DNA of 64,000 nucleotides from Roseateles sp. YR242 (GTDB lineage Bacteria; Pseudomonadota; Gammaproteobacteria; Burkholderiales; Burkholderiaceae_C), in contig NZ_FOAV01000021.1 of NCBI RefSeq assembly GCF_900109745.1, positions 1 to 64,000 of the forward strand. The letters run 5' to 3'. This document shows, piece by piece, positions 42,280 through 50,653 of this stretch (the stretch's first letter is position 1; each line of letters starts with the position of its first letter). A program made the translations under genes and the position numbers. The notes beneath the pieces are model-generated. The model did no database searches. It was not told where the DNA came from and worked only from the letters and a program-made list of their open reading frames with translations.

Positions 42280-43176
42280 ATGTCTGCTTCCCTCTTGATG
42301 GTGTTGGCGACCCTGTTGTTCGCCACCATGGGCGTGTGCGTGAAACTGGCTTCGGCGCAATACAGCGCCGGCGAGATTGTCATGTACCGTGGTCTTGTCG
42401 GCACGATGTTCCTGTTCCTCGTGGCCAAGTCACAGGGGCTCCCGCTCAAGACCAAGGTGCCGGCCATGCACTTCTGGCGGAGTCTGTCCGGCGTCATCGC
42501 GCTGTCCCTGTGGTTTTATGCCATCAGCAAGCTGCCACTGGCCACGGCGATGACGCTGAACTACATGTCTTCCATCTGGATGGCCCTGTTCCTCATCGGC
42601 GGTGCTGTGATGATGGGGGGCGCTCGGGTGGATCCACGGCTCATTGCCACGGTGCTGTTGGGATTCGGGGGGGTGGCCCTCGTGTTGCGCCCCTCGATGG
42701 GCGACCAGCAGGTCTGGTACGGCCTGGCCGGCCTGGCCTCCGGCATGTTGTCGGCCATGGCCTACCTGCAGGTCACCTCGCTGGGTCGTGTCGGAGAACC
42801 TGAGTACCGGGTGGTCTTCTATTTTTCGATGGGCGGTGCTGTCGCCGGGGCGCTGGTCAGCCTGACCACGCCTGGTGGCTGGCATGCGCACACCTGGAAG
42901 GGTGGCCTGCTGCTGCTGGCCGTAGGCCTGCTCGCCACGGGGGCGCAATTGCTGATGACACGCGCCTATGGCACTGGCAAGCCGCTCGTCAACGCGTCGC
43001 TGCAATACCTGGGCATTGTGTTCTCGGCGCTGTATGGGGTGCTGCTGTTCGGCGATCTGCTGCCCTGGGAATCCTGGGCCGGGATTGGCCTGATCGTCAC
43101 GGCGGGGCTGGGAGCGACACTACTGCGGGCTCGCAATACGCCCAAGGATGAGCAACACTCGGTCAGCGAATCCTGA
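42280..43176 (+). CDS. EamA/DMT-family transporter
   Basis: A 298-aa inner-membrane protein with about ten hydrophobic helices in two EamA repeats. The first opens LMVLATLLFATMGVCVKLAS and has EIVMYRGLVGTMFLF. The second covers YGLAGLASGMLSAMAYLQVTS to WESWAGIGLIVTAGLGATL. Members export metabolites such as amino acids or nucleosides; the substrate here is not predictable. GAGAAT stands 9 nt before the ATG with no good Shine-Dalgarno. It precedes the sulfurtransferase gene by 63 nt. Confidence 0.9.
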   Translation: MSASLLMVLATLLFATMGVCVKLASAQYSAGEIVMYRGLVGTMFLFLVAKSQGLPLKTKVPAMHFWRSLSGVIALSLWFYAISKLPLATAMTLNYMSSIWMALFLIGGAVMMGGARVDPRLIATVLLGFGGVALVLRPSMGDQQVWYGLAGLASGMLSAMAYLQVTSLGRVGEPEYRVVFYFSMGGAVAGALVSLTTPGGWHAHTWKGGLLLLAVGLLATGAQLLMTRAYGTGKPLVNASLQYLGIVFSALYGVLLFGDLLPWESWAGIGLIVTAGLGATLLRARNTPKDEQHSVSES

Positions 43177-43239
43177 ACTTCTGTCAGCTTCCGCTTCACT
43201 CCCGTCACCTCTCGCCCGCCGTGACCCGACGCCTGCACC

Positions 43240-44181
43240 ATGACTGACACTGCTTTCACCAGCCTGATCCATGTCGAGGCGCTGCGCGCGCAACTGGCGG
43301 CCCCGAAGCCGCCGCTGGTCATCGATGTGCGCTTCGACCTGGCCAACACCGCGCTGGGTGAAGAGCAGTACACCAAGGCCCACATTCCGGGCGCCCACTA
43401 CCTGCACCTGGACCGCGACCTGAGCGGTCCGCGCCAGGTGGGCGACGTCTTCCATGGCCGGCACCCCCTGCCCGACCGTGAGGCCTTTGCGGCCCTGCTG
43501 CGTCGGCTCGGCCTGCGTACCGGCCAACAGGTGGTGGCTTATGACGGCGGGGACGGCATGTATGCCGCCCGTGTGTGGTGGATGCTGCGCTGGCTGGGCC
43601 ATGACCGCGTGGCGGTGCTGGATGGGGGCTGGGCCGCGTGGCTGGCTGCGAACGGCACCACCACCGACGTCTGCCCCGAGGTCGGCAGCGAAGCCCGCAC
43701 CAAGGCCGGTGCCAAGGCCGCCACCGAGAACATCCCCCAGACCGACCCTGCGGCACCGCTTCCAGCGCCCGGTGATTTCACCCCCGGCCCGTCGCTGGAG
43801 CAGCCCTGGAGCAAGCAGGAGCTCCTGGCCGGCCTGGGTCGCGTCCGGCTGGTGGACGCCCGTGCGGGAGAACGCTTCCGGGGCGAAGTGGAGCCGCTGG
43901 ACCGTCAGGCTGGTCACATTCCCGGCGCCAGCCACCGCTTCTTCAAGTCCAACCTGGACGGCAACGGTCGCTTCAAGCCTGCGGAACTGCTCAAGGCGGA
44001 ATTCCAGCAGGTGCTGGGTGGCTTCTCCGCGCAAGACACCGTCCATCAGTGTGGCTCAGGCGTCACCGCCTGCCACAACTTGCTGGCCATGCACCATGCG
44101 GGGCTGACCGGCAGCCGGCTCTACCCCGGCTCCTGGAGCGAGTGGAGCGCCGACCCGCGGCTGCCGTTGGCTCGGGGCTGA
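43240..44181 (+). CDS. sseA: 3-mercaptopyruvate/thiosulfate sulfurtransferase
   Basis: Two rhodanese domains, 313 aa. The inactive N-domain begins PPLVIDVRFDL and contains AHIPGAHYLHLDRDL. The active C-domain has VRLVDARAGERFRGE, GHIPGASHRFF and the catalytic loop CGSGVTA with Cys271. CGSGVTA, as opposed to CRKGVTA, marks the mercaptopyruvate-preferring group. The enzyme moves sulfane sulfur to thiols or cyanide, typically in the cytoplasm. It converges on the universal stress protein gene with only 4 nt between. Confidence 0.9.
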   Translation: MTDTAFTSLIHVEALRAQLAAPKPPLVIDVRFDLANTALGEEQYTKAHIPGAHYLHLDRDLSGPRQVGDVFHGRHPLPDREAFAALLRRLGLRTGQQVVAYDGGDGMYAARVWWMLRWLGHDRVAVLDGGWAAWLAANGTTTDVCPEVGSEARTKAGAKAATENIPQTDPAAPLPAPGDFTPGPSLEQPWSKQELLAGLGRVRLVDARAGERFRGEVEPLDRQAGHIPGASHRFFKSNLDGNGRFKPAELLKAEFQQVLGGFSAQDTVHQCGSGVTACHNLLAMHHAGLTGSRLYPGSWSEWSADPRLPLARG

Positions 44182-44185
44182 TGGC

Positions 44186-44620
44186 TCAGCGCACCACCAG
44201 CAACGGGAACTCGCAGTGGCTCAGCACCTTCTGGGTTTCGCTGCCAAGCAGCAGTGCCTGGAAGCCCTTGCGGCCGTGCGAGGCCATCACCAGCAGGTCC
44301 GCATTGACCTGACGCGCGTGCTCGATGATGGCTTCCCAGGCATGTAGCGCCTCGACGCTGTGCGCCTGGGCTTCCACACCGGCCAGCTTGGCGGCCGTCA
44401 GCACATGGCTCAGGCGTTCCTGGGCGATGCGTTCCTGCGCATCAAAGAACTCCTGCGGCGGCGTGGGCTGCATTTCCGACACGGCGCTGTAGGGAAACGG
44501 CTCCTTCACGCTGATGGCAAAGAGCTTGGCGCCGTGATGCTTGGCCAGCTGGACGGCAGTGTCCACCGCCTTGCTGGTGATGTCGGAACCATCGGTGGGG
44601 ATGAGGATGCGTTGAAACAT
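44186..44620 (-). CDS. universal stress protein, UspA family
   Basis: A single-domain 144-aa Usp. The N-terminal FQRILIPTDGSDITSKAVDT and the C-terminal ATP-binding loop LLVMASHGRKGFQALLLGSE then TQKVLSH are intact (G-2x-G-9x-G(S/T)), so ATP binding is expected. A strong AAGGAGG Shine-Dalgarno sits 8 nt before the ATG. Two TTGATCAA palindromes lie 11 bp apart immediately upstream (about 44632-44650). Confidence 0.93.
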   Translation of the reverse strand: MFQRILIPTDGSDITSKAVDTAVQLAKHHGAKLFAISVKEPFPYSAVSEMQPTPPQEFFDAQERIAQERLSHVLTAAKLAGVEAQAHSVEALHAWEAIIEHARQVNADLLVMASHGRKGFQALLLGSETQKVLSHCEFPLLVVR

Positions 44621-44807
44621 GGCGGGCCTCCTTGATCAAGGGTTGATCAAACCAGAACAGGACCGGACCGCACGGCAATGGCCGTTCCAGGGCCATCGCA
44701 TGGGGTCACGGCTTGACCTGAACAGTCTGGCGCCACCATGTTGCGCCCACCGTGACGAATGTCAATCGCATAGACCCTGGCCCCCGAACGATGGACAACG
44801 ACGGACG

Positions 44808-45584
44808 TCAGTGGCTGTGCTTGCCGCCCACCACCACCAGCACAAAGGCGATGCCCACGCCCAGCCACAGCAGCTGCAATGCCGTGTCCTTCCACGGCAG
44901 GCGGCGCTGCAGCTGGGGGATCAGGTCGGCCACCGACACATACACAAAGCTACTGGAGGCGGCCACCAGCAGGTAGGGGAACATCGCCTCCCACGGGCCC
45001 ACGATGAAATAACCCAGCAGGCCGCCGGCCACCGCCGCCAACCCGGAGATGGCATTGAAGAACAGTGCCTTGCGCCGCGAGAACCCGGCGTTGAGCAGCA
45101 CGATGTAGTCGCCCACCTCCTGCGGAATCTCATGCGCGATGATGGCCATGGCCGTCACCCAGCCGAGGTGGTGGTCGGCCAGGAAGGCCGCAGCGATGAT
45201 GATGCCGTCGCAGAAATTGTGGATGCTGTCGCCCACCAGCACCGACAGCCCGCCCCGGCCCGCCTGTTCGCGGTCGAAATGGTGGTGATGGTGGTGCCCG
45301 TCCCCTTCATGGTGGTGGGTGTGCCGGTACAGCTCGGCCTTCTCCAGCAGGAAGAAGAACATCAGCCCCCCCAGCAGCACCAGGAACAGCGTGTGGGGAT
45401 CCGCGCCGGTCTCGAAAGCCTCGGGCAGCACGTGCAACAGCGCCGTGGACAGCAGCACGCCGGTCGAGAGGCTCACCAGATGCTTGACGATGCGGCCAAG
45501 CAGCCCCACGGTCAGCATGGCGGCCACGGTGACCGAGGCCACACCGCCCGCCAAGGTCACCAGCAGGATATAGAAGAGGGTCAT
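44808..45584 (-). CDS. ZIP-family divalent metal transporter
   Basis: A 258-aa ZIP permease (zinc, iron or similar), with about eight helices. A His-rich cytoplasmic loop (HTHHHEGDGHHHHHH region, residues ~88-105) joins helices III and IV. The metal path is HNFCDGIIIAAAFL in helix IV and HEIPQEVGDYIVL in helix V, both canonical. ATG 45584 is required to keep helix I. That ATG lies only 10 nt after the stem of an intrinsic terminator, leaving no ribosome site, which is odd. The next gene upstream is a dienelactone hydrolase on the same strand. Confidence 0.9.
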   Translation of the reverse strand: MTLFYILLVTLAGGVASVTVAAMLTVGLLGRIVKHLVSLSTGVLLSTALLHVLPEAFETGADPHTLFLVLLGGLMFFFLLEKAELYRHTHHHEGDGHHHHHHFDREQAGRGGLSVLVGDSIHNFCDGIIIAAAFLADHHLGWVTAMAIIAHEIPQEVGDYIVLLNAGFSRRKALFFNAISGLAAVAGGLLGYFIVGPWEAMFPYLLVAASSSFVYVSVADLIPQLQRRLPWKDTALQLLWLGVGIAFVLVVVGGKHSH

Positions 45585-45588
45585 GGAC

Positions 45589-45616
45589 AAAAAAGGCGCA
45601 CCACGGAGGGTGCGCC
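45589..45616 (-). terminator. intrinsic terminator directly before the ZIP start codon
   Basis: Minus strand: stem GGCGCACC, loop CTCCGT, stem GGTGCGCC, then TTTTTT and GTCC followed by the ZIP ATG. It would end the dienelactone hydrolase transcript about 80 nt after its stop, yet leaves no leader for the ZIP gene. Confidence 0.85.
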
Positions 45617-45694
45617 GGTATGGGATCTCAAAATTGTCTCAGACTCGTCAAGCCCCCTCGTTGCGTCCAGGCAGGGGGGCGAGCACCGCCCATC

Positions 45695-46564
45695 TCAGAC
45701 GCCGTGCTTCTTGAACCAGGCCAGGCAATGTGCCCAGCCATCCTTGGCGGCTTCGGCCCGGTAGCTGGGGCGGTAGTCGGCATGGAAGGCGTGGCCGACT
45801 TCCTTGTAGACCACGAACTCGCTGGCCTTGGCGGCGGCGCTGCCCTGCTGCAGGGCTTCCTGCATGGCGGCAACGCTGGAGAGCGGAATCCCGCCATCCT
45901 GACCGCCATACAGGCCCAGCACTGGCGCTTTGAGCTGGCCCACGACATCGATGGGGTGCTTGGGCGTCAGCGGGGTGGAGTTGCCCTGCAGGCGGCCGTA
46001 CCAGGCCACGCCCGCCTTCACGGCCGGGTTGTGGGCAGCGTACAGCCAGGTGATGCGGCCGCCCCAGCAAAAGCCGGTGATACCCAGGTGGCCGGTGTCG
46101 CCGCCACCGGCCTTGGCCCAGGCCACGGTGGCGTCCAGGTCGCGCAGCACCTGCTCGTCCGGCACCTTGCTGATGATCTCGGCCATCAGGCGGCTGACGT
46201 CCGGCACGGCCTTGGCGTCGCCCTGGCGCACGAACAGCTCAGGCGCGATGGCGAAGTAACCCAGCTTGGCGAAGCGGCGTGCCACATCAGCGATGTGCTC
46301 ATGCACGCCGAAGATCTCGCTGATCACGAGGATCACGGGCGCGCGTTTCTTGCCGGCGGGGCGGGCAGCGTACGCCGGCAGCTTGAAATCCCCCACGGGG
46401 ATGCTCACGGGGCCGGCTTCCAGGCCTTCGGTATCGGTGGTGATGGTCTGGGCGCTCACCGGCAGCACGGCGGCGGCGAAGCCGCTGCCCACGGCGGTGC
46501 CCACGAAATCGCGGCGGCTGAACGAGCGCTTGGGCACCAGGCTGTCGAAGTCTTCGGTCGTCAT
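45695..46564 (-). CDS. Tat-exported dienelactone hydrolase-family protein
   Basis: A 289-aa alpha/beta hydrolase. The twin-arginine signal SRRDFVGTAVGSGFAAAVLP at residues ~16-35 predicts folded export to the periplasm. The mature part has the dienelactone hydrolase pattern: ISEIFGVHEHI, the nucleophile elbow GITGFCWGGR with Cys in the usual position, and a late VVYKEVGHAFHADYRPSY His region. A typical Asp is in LGLYGGQDGGIPL. The natural substrate is unknown. AAGGAGA lies 5 nt before the ATG. It is divergent from ppx. Confidence 0.88.
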   Translation of the reverse strand: MTTEDFDSLVPKRSFSRRDFVGTAVGSGFAAAVLPVSAQTITTDTEGLEAGPVSIPVGDFKLPAYAARPAGKKRAPVILVISEIFGVHEHIADVARRFAKLGYFAIAPELFVRQGDAKAVPDVSRLMAEIISKVPDEQVLRDLDATVAWAKAGGGDTGHLGITGFCWGGRITWLYAAHNPAVKAGVAWYGRLQGNSTPLTPKHPIDVVGQLKAPVLGLYGGQDGGIPLSSVAAMQEALQQGSAAAKASEFVVYKEVGHAFHADYRPSYRAEAAKDGWAHCLAWFKKHGV

Positions 46565-46697
46565 GCAAGTCTCCTTGGGTCGGTCAGCCGCGCACCGCTT
46601 CGGCGCGCGGACAGGTTGGAATACAACGAGGGACGCGTACGGCTCGCCGCATTCTATGGAAAAGGGGGACGTCACCAAGCAGACCTCGAATCCCCGC

Positions 46698-46703
46698 GAC
46701 AAT
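46698..46703 (+). promoter_or_regulatory. -10-like hexamer, candidate leaderless promoter of ppx
   Basis: GACAAT followed by 7 nt (CCCCGCC) and the ppx ATG at 46711, without a Shine-Dalgarno. Only four of six positions fit the -10 consensus, so this is a weaker case. Confidence 0.3.
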
Positions 46704-46710
46704 CCCCGCC

Positions 46711-48222
46711 ATGAATCAAGCGCAAGTGCCCCCCATCCTGGCCGCCATCGACATGGGCTCCAACAGCTTCCGGCTGGAGATTGCCCATCTGCTGCATGGC
46801 CAGTACCGGCGCCAGGACTATCTGAAGGAAACCGTGCGCCTGGGCGCCGGCCTGGATGCGCAGAGCATGCTTACCGAGGAGGCGACCGAACGCGGCCTGG
46901 CCTGTCTGCGCCGCTTTGCCGCCCGGCTCGAAGGCGTGCCGCTGCGCCAGGTGCGTGCGGTGGCCACCCAGACCCTGCGCGAGGCCCGCAACCGCAACGC
47001 CTTCCTGGAACGTGCGCAGAAAGTGTTGGGTTATCCGATCGAAGTCATCTCCGGCCGTGAAGAGGCCCGACTCATCTATGCCGGCGTGTGCCGGCTGCAG
47101 GCATCCGAGGATCCGCGTCTGGTCATCGACATTGGCGGGCGTTCCACCGAGATGATCCTGGGGCGCGGCACCCAGCCGTTGAAGGCGGAGTCCTTCCAGG
47201 TGGGCAGCGTCAGCCTGTCCATGCGTTTCTTCCCGGACGGCCGTTTCACCGCCGAGGCCTTCCGCGCGGCCCAGGTGGCCGCGGGTGCCGAGCTGGAAGA
47301 GGCGCTCACGCAATTCGCCCGCCATACCGCACAGCCTCGCTGGCGGGCTGCGCTGGGCTCTTCGGGCACCGTGGGTGCGGTGGCCCAGATCCTGGCGGCC
47401 AACAATGTCTCGGACGGCAGCATCACGCTGGACGGCCTGCGCTGGTGCATCCAGCAATGTCTGGAGGCTGGGCATGTGGAGGCCCTCAAGATCGCCGGCC
47501 TGAAAGAGGACCGCCGCGCGGTGGTGGCGGGTGGCTTGTGCATTCTGTACACGCTGCTGACCCACTTCGACATTGACCGCCTGGCGCCCGCCAAGGGCGC
47601 CTTGCGCCAGGGGGTGGTGTTTGATCTTGCGGAACGTCTGGACCCGTCCCTGCTGGGGACGGGGCGGGACATGCGGGAGCAGTCGGTGGCCGAGCTGCAA
47701 CGGCGTTTTGCTGTGGACCGCGCACAGGCACAACGTGTGCGCGAGGTTTCGCAGCAGCTCCACGCGCAGTTGTTGCCCAAGGCAGATGAAGAGCAGCGGC
47801 GTGAGCTGGGCTGGGCGGCCGCCCTGCACGAGATTGGCATGATGGTTTCGCATCACGACTTCCACCGCCACAGTGCCTACCTGCTCTCCCATGTAGACGC
47901 ACCAGGCTTCTCGCAAAGCCAGCTGCGCCGCCTGGGCGACCTGGCCATGGGCCAGCGGGGGGGGTTGCGCAAGCTGGATGACCAGTTGCAGGACGAAGGC
48001 CTGATGTGGCAGTTGCTCTCACTGCGCCTGGCGGCCATCAAATGCCACGCCCGGGGCCTGGTGGACGCGTCTGCCATGCAACTGGCCCGGCAAGGCCAGC
48101 AGGTCACCATCCGCATGAACAAGGGATGGGCAGACGCGCACCCACGCGCGCACTACCTTCTGCGCGAAGAACAGGAAGCCTGGGCCAAACTCGGCCGCCT
48201 CAAGCTCACGCTCGAGGCCTGA
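46711..48222 (+). CDS. ppx: exopolyphosphatase / Ppx-GppA phosphatase
   Basis: Degrades polyphosphate from the ends and may also hydrolyse pppGpp; 503 aa. The actin-like ATPase fold is seen in ILAAIDMGSNSFRLEIAHL, RAVATQTLREARNRNAFL, VIDIGGRSTEMILGRG and the second-domain ALGSSGTVGAVAQIL. The C-terminal half has an HD-like region (LGWAAALHEIGMMVSHHDFH), as in E. coli Ppx. Together with ppk it controls polyphosphate levels; the two genes are convergent and separated by 235 nt of repetitive sequence. Confidence 0.93.
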   Translation: MNQAQVPPILAAIDMGSNSFRLEIAHLLHGQYRRQDYLKETVRLGAGLDAQSMLTEEATERGLACLRRFAARLEGVPLRQVRAVATQTLREARNRNAFLERAQKVLGYPIEVISGREEARLIYAGVCRLQASEDPRLVIDIGGRSTEMILGRGTQPLKAESFQVGSVSLSMRFFPDGRFTAEAFRAAQVAAGAELEEALTQFARHTAQPRWRAALGSSGTVGAVAQILAANNVSDGSITLDGLRWCIQQCLEAGHVEALKIAGLKEDRRAVVAGGLCILYTLLTHFDIDRLAPAKGALRQGVVFDLAERLDPSLLGTGRDMREQSVAELQRRFAVDRAQAQRVREVSQQLHAQLLPKADEEQRRELGWAAALHEIGMMVSHHDFHRHSAYLLSHVDAPGFSQSQLRRLGDLAMGQRGGLRKLDDQLQDEGLMWQLLSLRLAAIKCHARGLVDASAMQLARQGQQVTIRMNKGWADAHPRAHYLLREEQEAWAKLGRLKLTLEA

Positions 48223-48249
48223 GGCCCAGCCAAGCTCATCGCACCCATT

Positions 48250-48366
48250 GGCCGCAAGGCGCGCCGAACGCCTCCAACGCGTCCAACGCGTCTAACGCCA
48301 TTCCCGCACCTCGCTGCGTACCAGCCGTGTTCAACGCACCTGCTGGCCACAAGGCGCGCCGAACGC
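48250..48366. repeat. duplicated 22-bp element and 9-bp tandem repeats between ppx and ppk
   Basis: GGCC(G/A)CAAGGCGCGCCGAACGC occurs at 48250-48271 and 48345-48366 with one mismatch. After the first copy come three 9-bp units related to CCAACGCGT (48274-48300). The duplicated element with trailing units suggests local duplication in a non-coding gap. No gene is apparent in 48223-48457. Confidence 0.8.
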
Positions 48367-48416
48367 GCGAAGCGCCGTTCAAGCGGGGCTCTGATACGCG
48401 CAGAGGGCCGCCGCCG

Positions 48417-48464
48417 GGCCGCCCCAAGGCGGCCCGCAGCCCCCTAGGAACCTCTGCCTAGGGG
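48417..48464. terminator. two hairpins at the 3' end of ppk
   Basis: Stem GGGCCGCC / GGCGGCCC with a CCAA loop (about 48417-48436), then stem CCCCTAGG / CCTAGGGG with an AACCTCTG loop (48441-48464). The second contains the ppk stop codon. Neither has a T-run, but two stacked GC hairpins between convergent genes probably stop transcription or protect 3' ends. The loop sequence is the AACCTCTG repeat seen elsewhere. Confidence 0.5.
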
Positions 48465-50554
48465 GGCGGGATGGTCGGGCCCGAGGCCCGGCCATCCGGG
48501 GGCACCATCTCCCTGTACAGGTGCATCAGGGCCTGTTGGGCGCTGATACCGTCTTCATCCCTGATCCGCTGTGAGGTGCCATCCGGGCCCAGTTGCCAGG
48601 CATCCTTGGTGTCGTGCAGATACGGCACCAGACCTTCGTCAATCACGCGCTGGCGCAGCTTGGGGTCCAGCACCGGCCAGGCCACCTCGATGCGGCGCAG
48701 CATGTTGCGGCTCATCCAGTCCGCACTGGAGAGATACAGCGCCTCGTCCCGCTCGCTCGGGCCCCAGCGGAAATAGAAGATGCGGGAGTGCTCCAGAAAG
48801 CGGCCCACCACCGAGCGCACCACGATGTTGTCGGTGAGCTCGGGCAACCCGGGCGGCAGCATGCAGGCGCCGCGCACGATCAGATCGATACGGGCCCCTG
48901 CCCGGCCCGCACTGATCAGCGCATTGATCAGCTCCGCATCGGTCAGCGCATTGATCTTCAGCACCACGCGTGCAGGCTCACCCCGTTGGGCTGCGGCCTG
49001 CACCTGCCCCAGCGTCTCGCACATCACGCGGTGCAGGTTGAAGGGTGCCAGCAGCAGCTTGCGCGGCGCCTTGAAGGTGGAGAGTGACGCGAGTTGACGG
49101 AACACCAGGTCCATGTCGCCGGTCAGGTCGGCATCCGCCGTGAGGTAACCGATGTCGGTGTAAAAACGCGCCGTCCGCGGGTTGTAGTTGCCGGTGGAGA
49201 GGTGGCCGTAGCGCCGCAGGCGGCCGCCTTCGCGCCGGGTGATGAGCATCAGCTTCGCATGGGTCTTGAGCCCCACGATGCCGTAGACCACCTGCGCACC
49301 CACCGCTTCCAGCCGCTCGGCCCAATTGATGTTGGCTTCCTCGTCAAACCGGGCCTTGAGCTCCACCACGGCCAGCACTTCCTTGCCACGACGGGCCGCC
49401 TCGATCAGCAGGTCCGCCAGTACCGACTGACTGCCGGTGCGGTAGATGGTCTGTTTGATGGCCAGCACGTCCGGGTCTTCAACGGCCTCACGCAGCAACT
49501 GCACCACCGGGTCGAAACTCTCGAAGGGGTGATGCAGCAGGACATCGCCTTTGGCGCGCAGCTTGTCCAGGATGGATTTGCCACGCGGCAGCCGGCCGGT
49601 CGGCCAACTGGGTTCGTAGGGCTGAAAGCGCAGGTCGTCCGCATCGGTCTGGTCGATCAGCTCATTGAGCCGCACCAGGTTCACCGGTCCGTTCACCCGG
49701 TAAAGCGCCGCTTCGGGCAATGCGAACTGCTCCAGCAGGAAGCGGGAGAGCTCCTCCGGGCAGGTGTTGACCACCTCCAGCCGGACGGCGCGGCCAAAGT
49801 GCCGCGTGGTCAGCCCGGAGCGCAGCGCGTGGCGCAGGTTGGCAATCTCTTCCTCATCCACTTCCAGGTCGGAATCGCGGGTGACGCGGAACTGGGAGAA
49901 GGCTTCCACCTGACGGCCGGGGAACAGCTCGTCCAGGTGGGCCCGGATCACGCTGGTGAGCAGCACAAAGCTCTGCTTGCCTGCGCTCACGTGGGCGGGC
50001 AGCTTGATGACGCGGGGCAGCACCCGCGGCACCTTGACGATGGCGATGCGGGTGTCTCGACCCAACGCGTCCTTGCCGGAGAGCCGGGCCACGAAATGCA
50101 GGGACTTGTTGGCCACCTGCGGGAAGGGATGGGCCGGGTCCAGGCCCACCGGCACCAGCAGCGGCCGCACCTCGCGCTCGAAGAATTTGGCGACCCAGGC
50201 GCGTTGCTCCTCGTTGCGATCCGCATGGTTCAGGATCTGGATGTTGTGCTCGCGCAGGGCGGGCATCACCTGGTCGTTGAACACGGCGTATTGCAGGTCG
50301 ATCAGCTCATGCGCGGCGCGCGCCACACGCTCGATGTCCCGCGAGGTGACCAGGCCGCTGCCGTCATGCTGGGCATCCAGCATGTCGGCGAACCTGACCT
50401 CGCAGAATTCGTCCAGGTTGGACGAGACGATGCAGATATATCGGAGCCGTTCCAGCAGAGGCACGTCCTGGCGCTGGGCCTGGGCCAGGACGCGACGGTT
50501 GAACTCGAGGATGGCTTGTTCGCGATTAAGCAGTTGCACAGCGGGCGCGGTCAT
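48458..50554 (-). CDS. ppk: polyphosphate kinase 1
   Basis: Reversible ATP-dependent polyphosphate synthase, 698 aa, peripheral membrane enzyme. The four PPK domains are represented by LNREQAILEFNRRVLAQAQR at the start, FVARLSGKD in the middle, the catalytic-His KTHAKLMLI segment with YGHLSTGNYNPRTARFYTD, and the second His in VVGRFLEHSRIFYF. The ATG at 50554 is chosen because TAGAAT stands 7 nt upstream, and the frame further upstream has no family sequence. It is convergent with ppx and preceded by an LpxH-like gene on the same strand. Confidence 0.97.
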   Translation of the reverse strand: MTAPAVQLLNREQAILEFNRRVLAQAQRQDVPLLERLRYICIVSSNLDEFCEVRFADMLDAQHDGSGLVTSRDIERVARAAHELIDLQYAVFNDQVMPALREHNIQILNHADRNEEQRAWVAKFFEREVRPLLVPVGLDPAHPFPQVANKSLHFVARLSGKDALGRDTRIAIVKVPRVLPRVIKLPAHVSAGKQSFVLLTSVIRAHLDELFPGRQVEAFSQFRVTRDSDLEVDEEEIANLRHALRSGLTTRHFGRAVRLEVVNTCPEELSRFLLEQFALPEAALYRVNGPVNLVRLNELIDQTDADDLRFQPYEPSWPTGRLPRGKSILDKLRAKGDVLLHHPFESFDPVVQLLREAVEDPDVLAIKQTIYRTGSQSVLADLLIEAARRGKEVLAVVELKARFDEEANINWAERLEAVGAQVVYGIVGLKTHAKLMLITRREGGRLRRYGHLSTGNYNPRTARFYTDIGYLTADADLTGDMDLVFRQLASLSTFKAPRKLLLAPFNLHRVMCETLGQVQAAAQRGEPARVVLKINALTDAELINALISAGRAGARIDLIVRGACMLPPGLPELTDNIVVRSVVGRFLEHSRIFYFRWGPSERDEALYLSSADWMSRNMLRRIEVAWPVLDPKLRQRVIDEGLVPYLHDTKDAWQLGPDGTSQRIRDEDGISAQQALMHLYREMVPPDGRASGPTIPPP

Positions 50555-50561
50555 GAAACCC

Positions 50562-50567
50562 ATTCTA
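50562..50567 (-). promoter_or_regulatory. -10-like hexamer, candidate leaderless promoter of ppk
   Basis: Minus strand TAGAAT, then GGGTTTC (7 nt), then the ppk ATG. A -35-like TTGGAC lies 16 nt upstream of the hexamer. No Shine-Dalgarno. Confidence 0.5.
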
Positions 50568-50653
50568 TGAAGGTATCGTGACAGTCCAATGACCCCCGAA
50601 AGAGCCATGGCCGGACGGTCAACCGGCGGCGGCGGCCGGTGCCGCTCGCTGCC

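Noticed and set aside
44632-44650. TTGATCAA palindromes before the Usp gene as an FNR/Anr site
   Set aside because: FNR boxes are TTGAT-N4-ATCAA; here the two half-elements are either fused (TTGATCAA) or 9 nt apart, so the spacing does not fit.
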